Shown here: one piece after another, positions 41,725 through 50,462 of the stretch | Numbering within the stretch: position 1 is the first letter of the stretch | How the letters are laid out: every line of letters starts with the position of its first letter | Made by a program: the position numbers and the translations under genes | Origin: Anaeromyces robustus | Taxonomy: Eukaryota > Neocallimastigomycota > Neocallimastigomycetes > Neocallimastigales > Neocallimastigaceae | DNA: 52,290 nucleotides | Direction of reading: 5' to 3' | Assembly: GCA_002104895.1 (NCBI GenBank) | Contig: MCFG01000289.1 | Span: 37,501-89,790, forward strand | Notes under the pieces: generated by a model | The model's input: only the letters and a program-made list of their open reading frames with translations | The model's database searches: none | Told to the model about the DNA's origin: nothing

Positions 41725-42825
41725 TTATATAATTATTTAATTATTATTTATTATATAATTATTTAATTATTATTATTTATTTATTTAATTATTTCTTTTC
41801 TATTCTTTATTTAACTTAACTTAATATTCCATTTTCTATAATTACTATATTTATCAAGTTAGTGTTTAATTATTTCATACACATTTAATATAATTTTATT
41901 ATTATATCATTAATCCTAATTTATTAATAACAATTAACAATAAATAATTATAAAGATTAAAGTCATCCTTTATATTATTGTATATTATTATATATTATTT
42001 ATATTTATTATTTATATTTATTATATATAATAATCAATTATATTGTTAAGTCATAATTTAATATTAAATTTTATTATAATATAAAATTATGGTTGTAAAA
42101 TAAAAAAAAATATTTTTTCCATTTATGGTAGTACAATCAGTTTTTTTAATTTTTTTAAATTTTTTAAATTTTTTAAATTATTATTAAATATTATTATTAT
42201 TAAATATTATTAAATATTATTATTTATGTATTATTTATGTATTATTTATTAATATTTAAAATTATTTTTTAATATTTATTTTTAATCCCTATCTTTTCCA
42301 TATTTATAAAAACTAGTTAGGTTTTTTTTTTTTTTTTCAAAAGATTATTTTAAATTGTTATTGTTTATTTATATTTATTTTAATTTATAGTTTATTTTAA
42401 CCTATTTTTTTTGATTGATGGATAATTTTCTTTTTATTAATATTATCCATTATTAAAATTATTAAAAAAATAAAATAAAGTTTTAAAAAGGTTTAAATAA
42501 AAAAAAATTTAATCTTTAGAAATTCTATTCTATTCTCATCTAAAAAAAGAACCCATAAAACTAAAACTAAAACAAAAAAAGAGTCTAAAAATAAAAATAC
42601 CGTTTAATACTAATACGAATGATAAAAAAAAATTATTCCGTTATGACATAAAGAAAAATTTCACAATAACATATAGAAAATTTTATCCGTTCAATAGATT
42701 AATTATTAAAAAAAATAAATAAAAAAAGTATAAAAAAAAAGTCTTTTATTATTAAAAAATAATAAAAACATAATAATAATAATAATAATCAACTCATTAA
42801 AGTAATAAAATATAACATCATAACT

Positions 42826-42945
42826 TTTATTTATTCATTTATTTATTTATTCATTTATTTATTTATTTATTTATTCATTTACTTATTTATTTATTTATTT
42901 ATTTATTCATTTAATTACTTATTTATTTAATTATTTATTAAGATG
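42826..42945. repeat. TTTA microsatellite with TTCA/TTAC variant units
   Basis: About 120 bp of TTTA units with periodic TTCA and TTAC variants, showing decay by point changes. Confidence 0.9.
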
Positions 42946-43737
42946 AAAAGAGAAAAAAAAATGAATTTTCTATGGTTACACCAAGTGGAATATAAAAATA
43001 AAAATTAAATAAATAAAAATTAAATAAATAAATAAATAAAAAAAAAAAACAATTTTTTTTTAAATTTAGTTTTTTTTTTTTTTTTTTAGGTAGTAGAAAA
43101 AGAAAAATAGAAGAATTCTACTGTTTTTTTTTTTTTTTTTATATAAACTTTATTTTTACTGTTACATGTCAACAAAAAAAAAAAACAAAAAAAAAAAAAA
43201 AAACAAAAAAAAAAAAAAAAAAAACTTCATTATATAAAAAAAGAATAATTAAAAAAAAAAAAAATAAAATATTAAATAAAATAAAAAAATAAATAAATGA
43301 ATAATTTACATTCATTTGGATCTTGTATGATATGATAAAATCTTTTTATATTTATATACAAGAGGAAAAAAAAAAAAAAGGATATTTTATATTTATAATA
43401 AATATAATTTTAAATTTTTTTTCATTAAGAATAATAGCTTAAAGTAGGGTGCAAAAATAAAAATAAAAAAAAATAATTTATCACCTTTTTTTTTTTTTTA
43501 AATAATAATAATTAATAATAATAATAATAATTAATAATAAAGAATTAATAATAAAGAATTAATAATTAATAATAAGAATTGTTTTTTTTTATATTGTTTA
43601 TTATAAATAGTTATATAATATTTAATATATAATCTATAATATAATATTTCTATTTTTCTATATAAATTTTTATATATTAAATATTAAATAGATTAAATAT
43701 ATTTAAATTATTTCATATTAAATTAAATTAAATGAAT

Positions 43738-43740
43738 AAG

Positions 43741-43775
<35 letters not shown>

Positions 43776-43778
43776 ATG
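43738..43778. repeat. AAAT tetranucleotide microsatellite
   Basis: About ten AAAT units, bordered by GTAAAT and ending in a TGAATAAAAATG context. Confidence 0.9.
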
Positions 43779-44204
43779 AATAAAAATGTCAAAAAAAAAA
43801 TTTAAAAAAAAAAATTCAATCCCCAAAATTAATTTATTTACTTATTAATTTATTTATTTATTTATTTAATTTAATTTGTAGTTGTAATAAAAAAAAAAAA
43901 AAAGACCAAGAAATAATAAATAAATCATTATCAGTCATTAAATAAGATTTTATTTTTTTAAAAAAAAAAAAAAATTTTATTTTTCTATGCTTATTATTAT
44001 TAGAATTATTATTAATAGAAAAGAAAAAAAAACAACCTGTTTAAAATGTGATTTTATATTTATTATTGTGGCAATTTTTATTTTTATTTTATTATTATTT
44101 ATTTATTTATTTATTTTTTTTTAAAAGTTAATTTTACATATCTAACAAAAAAAAAGAAAAATTCATCGGATTATTATCAATCATTAAGCTCAATTAAGTC
44201 ATAT

Positions 44205-44223
44205 AATAGGATTAAATCCTATT
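44205..44223. repeat. Perfect hairpin, 8-bp arms
   Basis: AATAGGAT and ATCCTATT around TAA, with four G/C pairs in a region where G and C are rare. Confidence 0.75.
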
Positions 44224-44536
44224 TCATATTTTATATTTCATAATTCTTATTTCTTATTTTTGGTTATGATTCCTAGTCAAAAAAAAAGAATCCCTTAATT
44301 CTAATTAGTTTAACATCCACAAAAAAAAAAAATAATAATTGTATTTATTGTATTTATGCATAGTATACATAAAGTCATTAAATAAAGTCATTAAAATAGA
44401 ATAATTCCATTTCATTCCATTTTTATTAATTATTAATTATTAATTATTTATTATTCATCATTTATTATTAATTATTATTCTTATCATGATTATTATGATG
44501 ATTAGGATGATTAGGATGATTATGTGGTTTTATTGT

Positions 44537-44980
44537 CTTTTAAAAGTAATTTTTTTTAATAAATTTTTTTTTAAATAATAAATAAATAAATAATAGTTAA
44601 TAGTTAATAATTATTATTGAATAAAATGAAACAACAATAAAAATAAAAAATATAAAAATAAAAATTAAAATAAAAAATTACTTTTAAAAGTAAGTGAAAC
44701 GTTTAACGAATAATCTATTTTTTTATTTTATTTTTTATTTTTTTTATTTACCAAATTTGTTAAAATTTATTTTTTAATTTTTAACTCAAAATGAATTTTT
44801 TATTATTAATTATTATTAAATATTATTAAATATTAAATATTATTATTAATTATTAAATTATTAGTGATTAATTAATTAATTATTCAATAATTATGACCTA
44901 AAATTATTAAAAATTATTAAAAAAACTTTAAAATTAAAAATTAAAAATTTAAAAAAAAAAAAAATTACTTTTAAAAGTAA
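44537..44980. repeat. Recurring CTTTTAAAAG palindrome
   Basis: The 16-bp palindrome TTACTTTTAAAAGTAA occurs exactly at 44678-44693 and at 44965-44980, each preceded by an A tract. A third site at 44537-44546 keeps the CTTTTAAAAG core followed by TAA. Three copies fall within 450 bp. Confidence 0.7.
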
Positions 44981-45462
44981 AATCAACTCAAAAAGAAAAG
45001 AGAATAATCTATTTTTCCTTTTTTTTTTTTTTTCTTTCTTTTTTTCTTTTTTTTCCTTTTTTTTTTTTACTTTCTTTTTTCTTTTTTTCTTATTTTATGT
45101 AAATTAGGAATAAATATTTTTGTGTAGATTTTCTTTTGTTTTAACTATTATTATTACTATTATTATTACTATTATTTTTGTTTTTATTATTATTTGAAAT
45201 AAATAAAAAACAAAAATGAAAACAAAAATGCAAACAAAAATTAAAACAAAATAAAAAAAAAAAAAACTTTTATTTTAGAAGTTCTGATTATTTTTATTAT
45301 TAATAATGTTTTTTTTTTTTTTTTTTTATAAATTTTTTTTTTTAGAATTTCTTTTTTATATATTATTATTATTATCGTTATTTATTTATTTATTTATTTA
45401 TTATATTTTAATTTAATCTCTTTCAATACAATCATCCATATAAAAAAGTATCATTAAGTTAT

Positions 45463-45463
45463 C

Positions 45464-45501
<38 letters not shown>
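45463..45501. repeat. CAA trinucleotide microsatellite passing into AAT
   Basis: Thirteen CAA units continue directly into AAT/TAA units up to about 45540. A CAA run like this resembles the Gln/Asn codon runs of genes in such genomes, but the flanks on both strands are full of stops, so no gene is claimed. Confidence 0.9.
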
Positions 45502-45502
<1 letters not shown>

Positions 45503-45504
45503 AA

Positions 45505-45535
<31 letters not shown>

Positions 45536-45631
45536 AATGATAAAAATAATTTCATTTAAATTTTGTAAATATCATAAATTTATTTTAATATTTTATAAAA
45601 AAAAAATTAATTTTTTTTTAAGTAAGATATG

Positions 45632-45669
45632 TTTTGCACTAAGTAATTAACAAAAAACTGAGTGCAAAA
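45632..45669. repeat. Hairpin with TTTTGCACT arms
   Basis: TTTTGCACT (45632-45640) and AGTGCAAAA (45661-45669) are perfect 9-bp arms around a 20-base loop, immediately left of the larger inverted-repeat segment. Confidence 0.75.
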
Positions 45670-45676
45670 AATCTAC

Positions 45677-45850
45677 TTTATATTTTATCATAGGTAGAAA
45701 CTTTAATTTTAAATATATTAATAATAGAAAATAAATTGATATAATTGATATATATAATATATAATATATAATATATATATTCATGTAAATTAAATAAAAA
45801 AAAAATTTTTTTTTTTTTATTAATATTTTCTACCTATGATAAAATATAAA
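45677..45850. repeat. 174-bp segment bounded by 24-bp perfect inverted repeats
   Basis: The left arm is 45677-45700 (ending TATCATAGGTAGAAA) and the right arm is 45827-45850 (beginning TTTCTACCTATGATA). They are perfect reverse complements over 24 bp and enclose 126 bp of A/T sequence with no open frame. The arms carry G/C bases uncommon in the area. The size and ends resemble a small non-autonomous DNA transposon (MITE) or a large hairpin locus. No clear target-site duplication is seen outside the arms, so the transposon reading is unproven. Confidence 0.6.
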
Positions 45851-46121
45851 TATATATATATAAATACTTCACTTTTTTAATTATAACTTTTTTTTTTTTT
45901 TTTATAAAACTATAAAGTAATTGATTACAATAATTTTTTTTTTTTTTTTTTAAAGAATAATACATTGATAAAATAGATATTAAATGTAATTAAAAATTTA
46001 AGTAAATTTCGAATTTAAATTATTATTAAACGATTTATATTAATAAAAATTTATTTAAAAAAATTCAATTCATTTTTAATAATAAATCTTAAATAATTAT
46101 TAATTTAGAATTTTTTTATAC

Positions 46122-46154
<33 letters not shown>

Positions 46155-46239
46155 GATATATATACTATTGTCAATGAACATCAAATTATTAAATAGAAAT
46201 ATATATATATATATATTTCTTCAAATAGTTTAGTTTAAT
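45851..46239. other. AT-rich gap
   Basis: Homopolymer-rich A/T sequence, including facing T and A runs near 46122-46155 and a short AT dinucleotide run near 46200-46220. Nothing else is recognised. Confidence 0.8.
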
Positions 46240-47316
46240 CTAATCTAATCTGTCTTTTTTTTCTTCTTTTTTTATTATTGTCTTTGTCATTAATTCCTTC
46301 ACCTAGTCGCTTTTTAATATCATTTATCTCATTTGTTAAATTATTTAATTCCTCATCTTTTCCTTTCAATTGTGATAAATATTCCATATCCTATTCAATT
46401 TTTTCAACAGAGCTATCCATATCACTTTCACTTCACTAAGATTTATTACAAAGATCTAATGCTTTTTTAATGGTATTAACTCTTTATTAATAGTTTATAA
46501 AGATTTTCATCTATTTCATTTTTAACAATAAATAACTGTTTTTATCTTTTTTTCTTTTTTTACATTTACATTTTTATACATTTTTATTTACTTTTTTAAT
46601 TTTTAACTTTTATTCTATTTCTTTTTTTTTTTTTTTTTTTTTTTCATCATAAAATATTTATTACTATCCATATTCTTTGACTCATAATATAATATATATT
46701 TAATATAAGATAAAAAGATAAATCATAATTTTCTTTCAATTTCTTTATTAATTTTGACTATTTAATACTGATTCTTTTTATTTCTGATATTTTAAATATA
46801 TCTTTAAATTTTTTTTTTTTTTTTTAATTCTATAATAATTATATCGTTAAAAGGTAACGAAATGTTTTTTTTTTTTTTTTAGTTAAATTCATGGGTAAAT
46901 CAATGATAATAATAATCTTCATCTTCTGGAAATGGATTTTAGGTATAAAAAAAAAAAAAATTAATGCAATAAATTTTTTTTTTCTTTTGGTATAATCCTA
47001 TCACCTTTTTTAATAGAGTTTATCAAAAATTCTTGAAGCAGTAAGTTCAAGAACGTCCCAGGGCATCTTTAAATTTCATGAATTTGTATTTCAATAATAA
47101 TAAAAAAAAAAAATTTTTTTTTTTTTTTTTTTTTTCGTTTACTTTTAGCAAATAAATATCAATACAAAAAAAAAGTTCTCTTCTATTGGGGGGATCATTA
47201 CTTGGTTGAATATATTTCTATATTTTCAAAAAAAAAAAAATTAAATCTTTTAATTATTTCTTTTTTTCTGGTAATATAGCATTTATTAAAACTTAAATTG
47301 GAATATCTTTATTATT

Positions 47317-47361
<45 letters not shown>

Positions 47362-47400
47362 GCACACAATTTGTACGTCAACTTTATTGAATTTAAATAT
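46240..47400 (-). pseudogene. Decayed protein-coding remnant of unknown family, coiled-coil-like end
   Basis: This stretch is clearly less AT-biased than the desert, and minus-strand translation gives protein-like pieces in order, broken in several places. From the 5' side: KFNKVDVQIVCHKK (just right of a 40-T run), NKDIPI and VLINAILPEKK, YIQPSNDPPNRREL, LTASRIFDKLY, IKKGDRIIPKEKK, FKDIFKISEIKRISIK, VKNEIDENLYKLLIK. Last is a heptad-like stretch (LSQLKGKDEELNNLTNEIND), then a Lys/Arg-rich tail (KKRRKKRQI). Some interrupting stops fall where Gln would be natural, as C-to-T change would give. No family is recognised. A DIPI motif also occurs in second-largest RNA polymerase subunits, but that match is too short to use. 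It could be a dead host gene or a fragment carried by a mobile element. No start or stop can be fixed. Confidence 0.45.
47319..47358. repeat. 40-base T homopolymer
   Basis: An uninterrupted run of 40 T, the longest homopolymer in the window. It lies inside the decayed coding remnant. On the minus strand it reads as poly-A, so it could be an expanded Lys codon run, a slippage product or the tail of an inserted retroposed copy. Confidence 0.95.
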
Positions 47401-47565
47401 TAAAATACATGAATCATAAAAAAAAAAAAACACATAATGAAAAAAAAAATGAAACTAAAAAAAAAAATAAAAAACCAGTAAAATATTATAGATAATAATA
47501 AATAATACTGGAGGGAAAAAAAAGTAGTATAATAATATTTAAAAACAATAAATCCATACAAGCCC

Positions 47566-47660
47566 TTAATTCTAAATATAGAATTAAAGTAAAATTGATC
47601 TATCCTATTCCACTAGGGTCGGAAATAGGATCGGCATTTGCCCTACTAGGCTGTCCTACT
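47566..47660 (-). other. Possible structured 3' untranslated region of LINE copy B
   Basis: Downstream of the TAG on the minus strand is a short G/C-rich patch with imperfect self-complementarity (CCTATTCC/GGAAATAGG and CTAGGG/CCCTACTAG in plus-strand order, about 47604-47650). A perfect hairpin follows, with 9-bp arms TTAATTCTA and TAGAATTAA around AATA (47566-47587). Many LINEs carry a 3' stem-loop recognised by their own reverse transcriptase, so this is a candidate for such a signal. That role is inferred from position only. Confidence 0.35.
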
Positions 47661-47945
47661 GTGTTATCAGCATTGACGTTCCTGGAGAGGTTGGTTTTAA
47701 ATTTATTGAACAATATATGTTGTCTTTTACAGACACAACAGGCATGATATCATTCAATAGAGCCGCAGATCGCAACAAGAATGGGGATTTTGAATAAGTA
47801 CCAGATTCAGTCTGACACTTAAACAAATATTCCCATTCCTTTTTGTATGGACTATTGTTAATTCTATCATTAAAACCATAATCTCTACCACCAATTAAAA
47901 AAATATATATATTCTATACCTATTAACTATTTTTTTTTACTACCT
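47656..47945 (-). pseudogene. C-terminal domain of LINE ORF2-like protein, copy B
   Basis: An open frame of about 95 codons with no internal stop and no N-terminal Met of its own. It reads YIYIFLIGGRDYGF, then a charged linker, KEWEYLFKCQTESGTYSKSP, FLLRSAALLNDIMPVVSV, and ends SMLITQ before TAG. G/C content is well above the surroundings. The comparable block in copy A reads NTFFNGCY, WHGQLFKG and SESPVPVYCGSV. No named domain is recognised. It is kept apart because it is the best-preserved coding piece of copy B. Confidence 0.6.
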
Positions 47946-48235
47946 AATATATCTATATTACTTATACTATTATTACTACTTTTATAACCCTTAACAATAT
48001 TATTTATTCTATTATCCACACTAGGGTTATTACTGGTCCTAACTAAACTATTAATAAGACTATCTAAAAAATAAAAAAAAATTTCTATCTAAATCAGAGA
48101 AGTGATCAATACGAAGATTTTTAAATAAGAAACAATTTATAAACCAATGATCAATTCTCTGATAACTCTCACAATGGAAACAACATGAACAACAATTAGG
48201 ACAAGAATTATTACCATTGTGATTATATATTTAAT

Positions 48236-48612
48236 ATTGAAAAAAAAAAATAATAAAGTAAAATGAAAGTACTAAACTAAAATTTTTTTTTTTTTTTTAA
48301 ACTAAAAAGATCGAGTTAAAAATGTAGATTAGTAATAACTGAATGTAAATTTTTTACTGTTGTTTAAATTTATCAATTGTTTATCTTCTTTACACTATTA
48401 TAAAAACACTTGTAGAATATTGCTAGTTGTTATAAAAAACTCTTTTTGCGAATGTAAATATATTTGAAATCTTGTAAATTCTTAAATTCATGAAAATTAA
48501 AAAAAAAAAAGTTAAAGGTGAAGAATTCAAAAATAACTATTCTAAATACTAATAAAGTATAAGCACATGCTTTTGAGTGAATCAAGCTCATACAATAATT
48601 AAAACAATTACA
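48236..48612. other. Mixed-composition gap between LINE fragments
   Basis: Sequence of moderate complexity with no open frame worth calling. It may be unrecognised retrotransposon-derived DNA or old host sequence. A 14-15 base T run lies near 48283-48298. Confidence 0.6.
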
Positions 48613-48891
48613 ATGGATTCATACAGTGATAATATACAGAAATACATGTAAGGTAAATTTAAAAAAATACAAATATCTCATTTCCTGCATATCCAGCTTA
48701 TACATATTATTAGAAAAAAGAACATTTATTTAAGAGACTTCATAAAATGCCCTTAACGTCGCCATGTATCGACAGGCATTTACCCTCCTCTGAGCATTCC
48801 AAATGAATGGAAGTACAGGTCCTCAGAAAAGGCCTTTATTATTAGAATTTCCAAATATTTGTTTAAAAAGAGAATCAACTTTCGGATCTAA
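48613..48891 (+). pseudogene. Short coding-like patch, strand uncertain
   Basis: On the plus strand an ATG at 48613 opens MDSYSDNIQKY. A possible 66-base intron (GTAAGG at 48648 to TTATTAG at 48713) then leads to IKKNIYLRDFIKCP and a TAA (48754-48756). The same frame then stays open for 44 codons (HVSTGIYPPLSIPNEW, SSEKAFIIRISKYLFKKRI) to TAA at 48889. The end, with a Pro-rich lead and a basic amphipathic tail, loosely recalls the C termini of some LINE ORF2 proteins. On the minus strand the same DNA reads FIWNAQRRVNACRYMATLRA, which looks just as natural. G/C content is clearly higher than the flanks. I cannot tell which strand, if either, was coding. Confidence 0.2.
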
Positions 48892-49240
48892 GATTTCAAA
48901 GAAGAAAAACAAAGAAACGTATAAAATATAAATAAAGTATAAATATTTAATTTAATATATAATAAAAAAAAAAAAAATTAGATATAAATTATAACAATTA
49001 TTATTAAGAAAAAAAAAAAAATAAAAAAATAAAAATATAAAAGATATAAATTTTTAATATTTAATAATTATTATAAAAATATTAAACCTTTATATCTTTT
49101 TATTAATCTTTATTTAAAATTATTAATTTAAATTAGACATATATGTAACAAAAAGATACAAGAAATAAATAAAATTCATTACAGATATTAATCAATTTTA
49201 AAAAATAATAAATAAATAAAAAGGAAAGAAGTTAAAATTT
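48892..49240. other. AT-rich gap, probably including the 3' untranslated end of LINE copy A
   Basis: A/T-rich sequence after the last recognisable codons of copy A (minus strand). An AATAAAG hexamer-type polyadenylation signal can be read on the minus strand at 49108-49114. In a region this AT-rich such a word carries little weight. The exact 3' end of the element is not visible and no target-site duplication was identified. Confidence 0.4.
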
Positions 49241-49266
49241 CTAACCTCTCCCATTCAACGAATAAG

Positions 49267-49799
49267 ATATCATTCGAATCCGTATCGGAATAAATTCCAT
49301 GCCTTATCTTTTTCGACGTCGACGCCCTTGAAGCCGCCCGGAGTGTTCTTTTTGTTATTATACCAATTGAAAAGAATCCGAAAGGATATATTCACGACAG
49401 ACCCACAATATACCGGAACAGGAGACTCGGATGAACCTTTGAAAAGTTGTCCATGCCATTGACTCCGTCCCTCATCAATACCTAGTTTATCAAATGCATA
49501 ACACCCATTAAAGAAAGTGTTAAGCATCAAGTAATATATATATATTATTTTCATAATCTTCGTCAGAGTCCTCAGAAAAATCCCAGTGATTTAGTTTGAT
49601 TAATTACGGTGAACTTCAAGTATAAGTCAACATTGTGTTTAATAAAAGTATCTCTATCCTTGTTCAAAGGCCTTACAATTGAATATCCAATGAGAGAAAC
49701 TTTGCGTTTTTTCACCACAGCAAGGGCAGCACGTAGGAAATTTTTCAAGTGAATACTTACATTTTAAGTAGAAACTTATAGTAAAATTGAAAACCGCTG
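49267..49799 (-). pseudogene. LINE copy A: Cys/His motif and C-terminal domain
   Basis: FPTCCPCCGEKTQSFSHWIF followed by NC (about 49675-49740) gives paired Cys, then His and Cys, matching the zf-RVT type motif at the end of many LINE ORF2 proteins. After frame changes (SLGFF / WDFSEDSDEDYENN), an uninterrupted frame at 49270-49554 reads NTFFNGCYAFDKL, RSQWHGQLFKGSSESPVPVY, NISFRILFNWYNNKKN and ends WNLFRYGFE before TGA. Its internal Met is not a real start. This last block matches the end of copy B in pattern (FF-x-G-G/C, W-x-x-LFK, S-x-x-P). Together the two define a conserved extension beyond the zinc motif. Confidence 0.72.
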
Positions 49800-50462
49800 C
49801 GTATTCTCATAATCCAGAAGAACCCCAGTTGGTATTGGGGCGTATGATAAAGCAAAGATCCTGTATATCTTTGGAAGGTCTATATTTACATTCCAAGTAT
49901 ATAGAAGCTCTTTTAGTTGGATTTTTTATTTGTACATCTCTAAGTTATTTATATACTTATCAATAATTTCCTTTTTTGAACAACCTTTTAATTTCTTTTT
50001 TAGGGTATGAGATTCTTTAGTCCATGAATAATAATAAGGCATAGTAGGAATATTTGTGATTAGTTCTTTAATAATACAAGAAGATTTTCCTCACTTATCG
50101 AAACAACGAATTTGAGCTATAGCACAAATCGCTGAGAAAGGAGTGAACCAAAATTCGTGAGAAATGGAATAAGTACATGTGTTAGGATTGATAGATTTAT
50201 GTCCAAGACTCCAATATAATCCTCTATTAAATATAGATTGGGCTTTTTTTGGTTTTTAGTCTCATTAGAACCTAAAAGGGGCGAGTAGTAATTTAAAATA
50301 CCGATAATATGGGAAGAAAAAAATTCTTCGTTTAAGAACCAATGGGATGTTATGATTAAGGAGAAAAAGAGTGAATGAATTTATAGTTAGGTTAAGTTTT
50401 GAATTAAGCTTAGAAATAATAGGTTTAAAGGAAAGAGAATTGTCAAAAGGGATACCAAGATA
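49800..50462 (-). pseudogene. LINE copy A: thumb and connecting region
   Basis: It starts at YLGIPFDN, the conserved post-RT motif of LINE ORF2. It continues with long readable stretches such as KPIISKLNSKLNLTINSF, FFSSHIIGILNYYSPLLGSN and SAICAIAQIRCFDK. A stop follows that last piece, then KELITNIPTMPYYYSWTKES, KKKLKGCSKKEIIDKYINN and, further on, LLYTWNVNIDLPKIYRIF. Readability is good but frames change at least twice. This part normally connects the polymerase to the Cys/His motif. Confidence 0.75.

Larger units (their letters stand above)
38321..45600. other. AT-rich gene desert, seventh part
   Basis: No credible gene. It contains a CA run (39417-39436), AAAT runs (about 40993-41061 and 43738-43778), TTTA/TTCA runs (about 42826-42945), ATTT near 41697-41726, long A runs with single C interruptions (about 43172-43224), copies of a 16-bp palindrome (44678-44693 and 44965-44980), a hairpin at 44205-44223 and a CAA run (45463-45501). 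Open frames at 38334-38522, 38878-39072 and 39401-39583 are microsatellite shadows. Confidence 0.8.
47560..48235 (-). mobile_element. LINE (non-LTR retrotransposon) 3' fragment, copy B
   Basis: Minus-strand translation of about 48085-48215 gives a Cys/His motif (SCPNCCSCCFHCESYQRIDH, then WFINC) matching the reverse-transcriptase-associated zinc-knuckle (zf-RVT type) found near the C terminus of many LINE ORF2 proteins. It is followed by a low-complexity Asn/Ser linker and then an open frame from about 47945 to a TAG at 47656-47658 (YIFLIGGRDYGFND, then WEYLFKCQTESGTYSKSP, SAALLNDIMP). This C-terminal block aligns by eye with the end of copy A, in the same order after the same Cys/His motif. 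The reverse transcriptase and endonuclease are absent, so this is a 5'-truncated or otherwise reduced copy, as is common for target-primed insertion. At least one frame break separates the Cys/His part from the C-terminal block. Confidence 0.7.

Noticed and set aside
1546-46200. tRNA, rRNA or CRISPR-like arrays in the desert
   Set aside because: No cloverleaf-capable sequence, no rRNA-like conserved blocks, and the repeats are simple microsatellites or minisatellites without unique spacers.
46240-47400. DIPI motif as evidence of an RNA polymerase second-largest subunit
   Set aside because: Only a handful of residues agree and no other polymerase motif is seen, so the family is left open.
49262-49280. 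TTCGAATCC word resembling a tRNA B box
   Set aside because: No A box at the right distance and no cloverleaf can be drawn; it lies within the LINE coding end.
49270-49554. 94-codon frame as an independent small host gene
   Set aside because: Position after the LINE Cys/His motif and pattern similarity to the end of LINE copy B make it the C-terminal part of the element.
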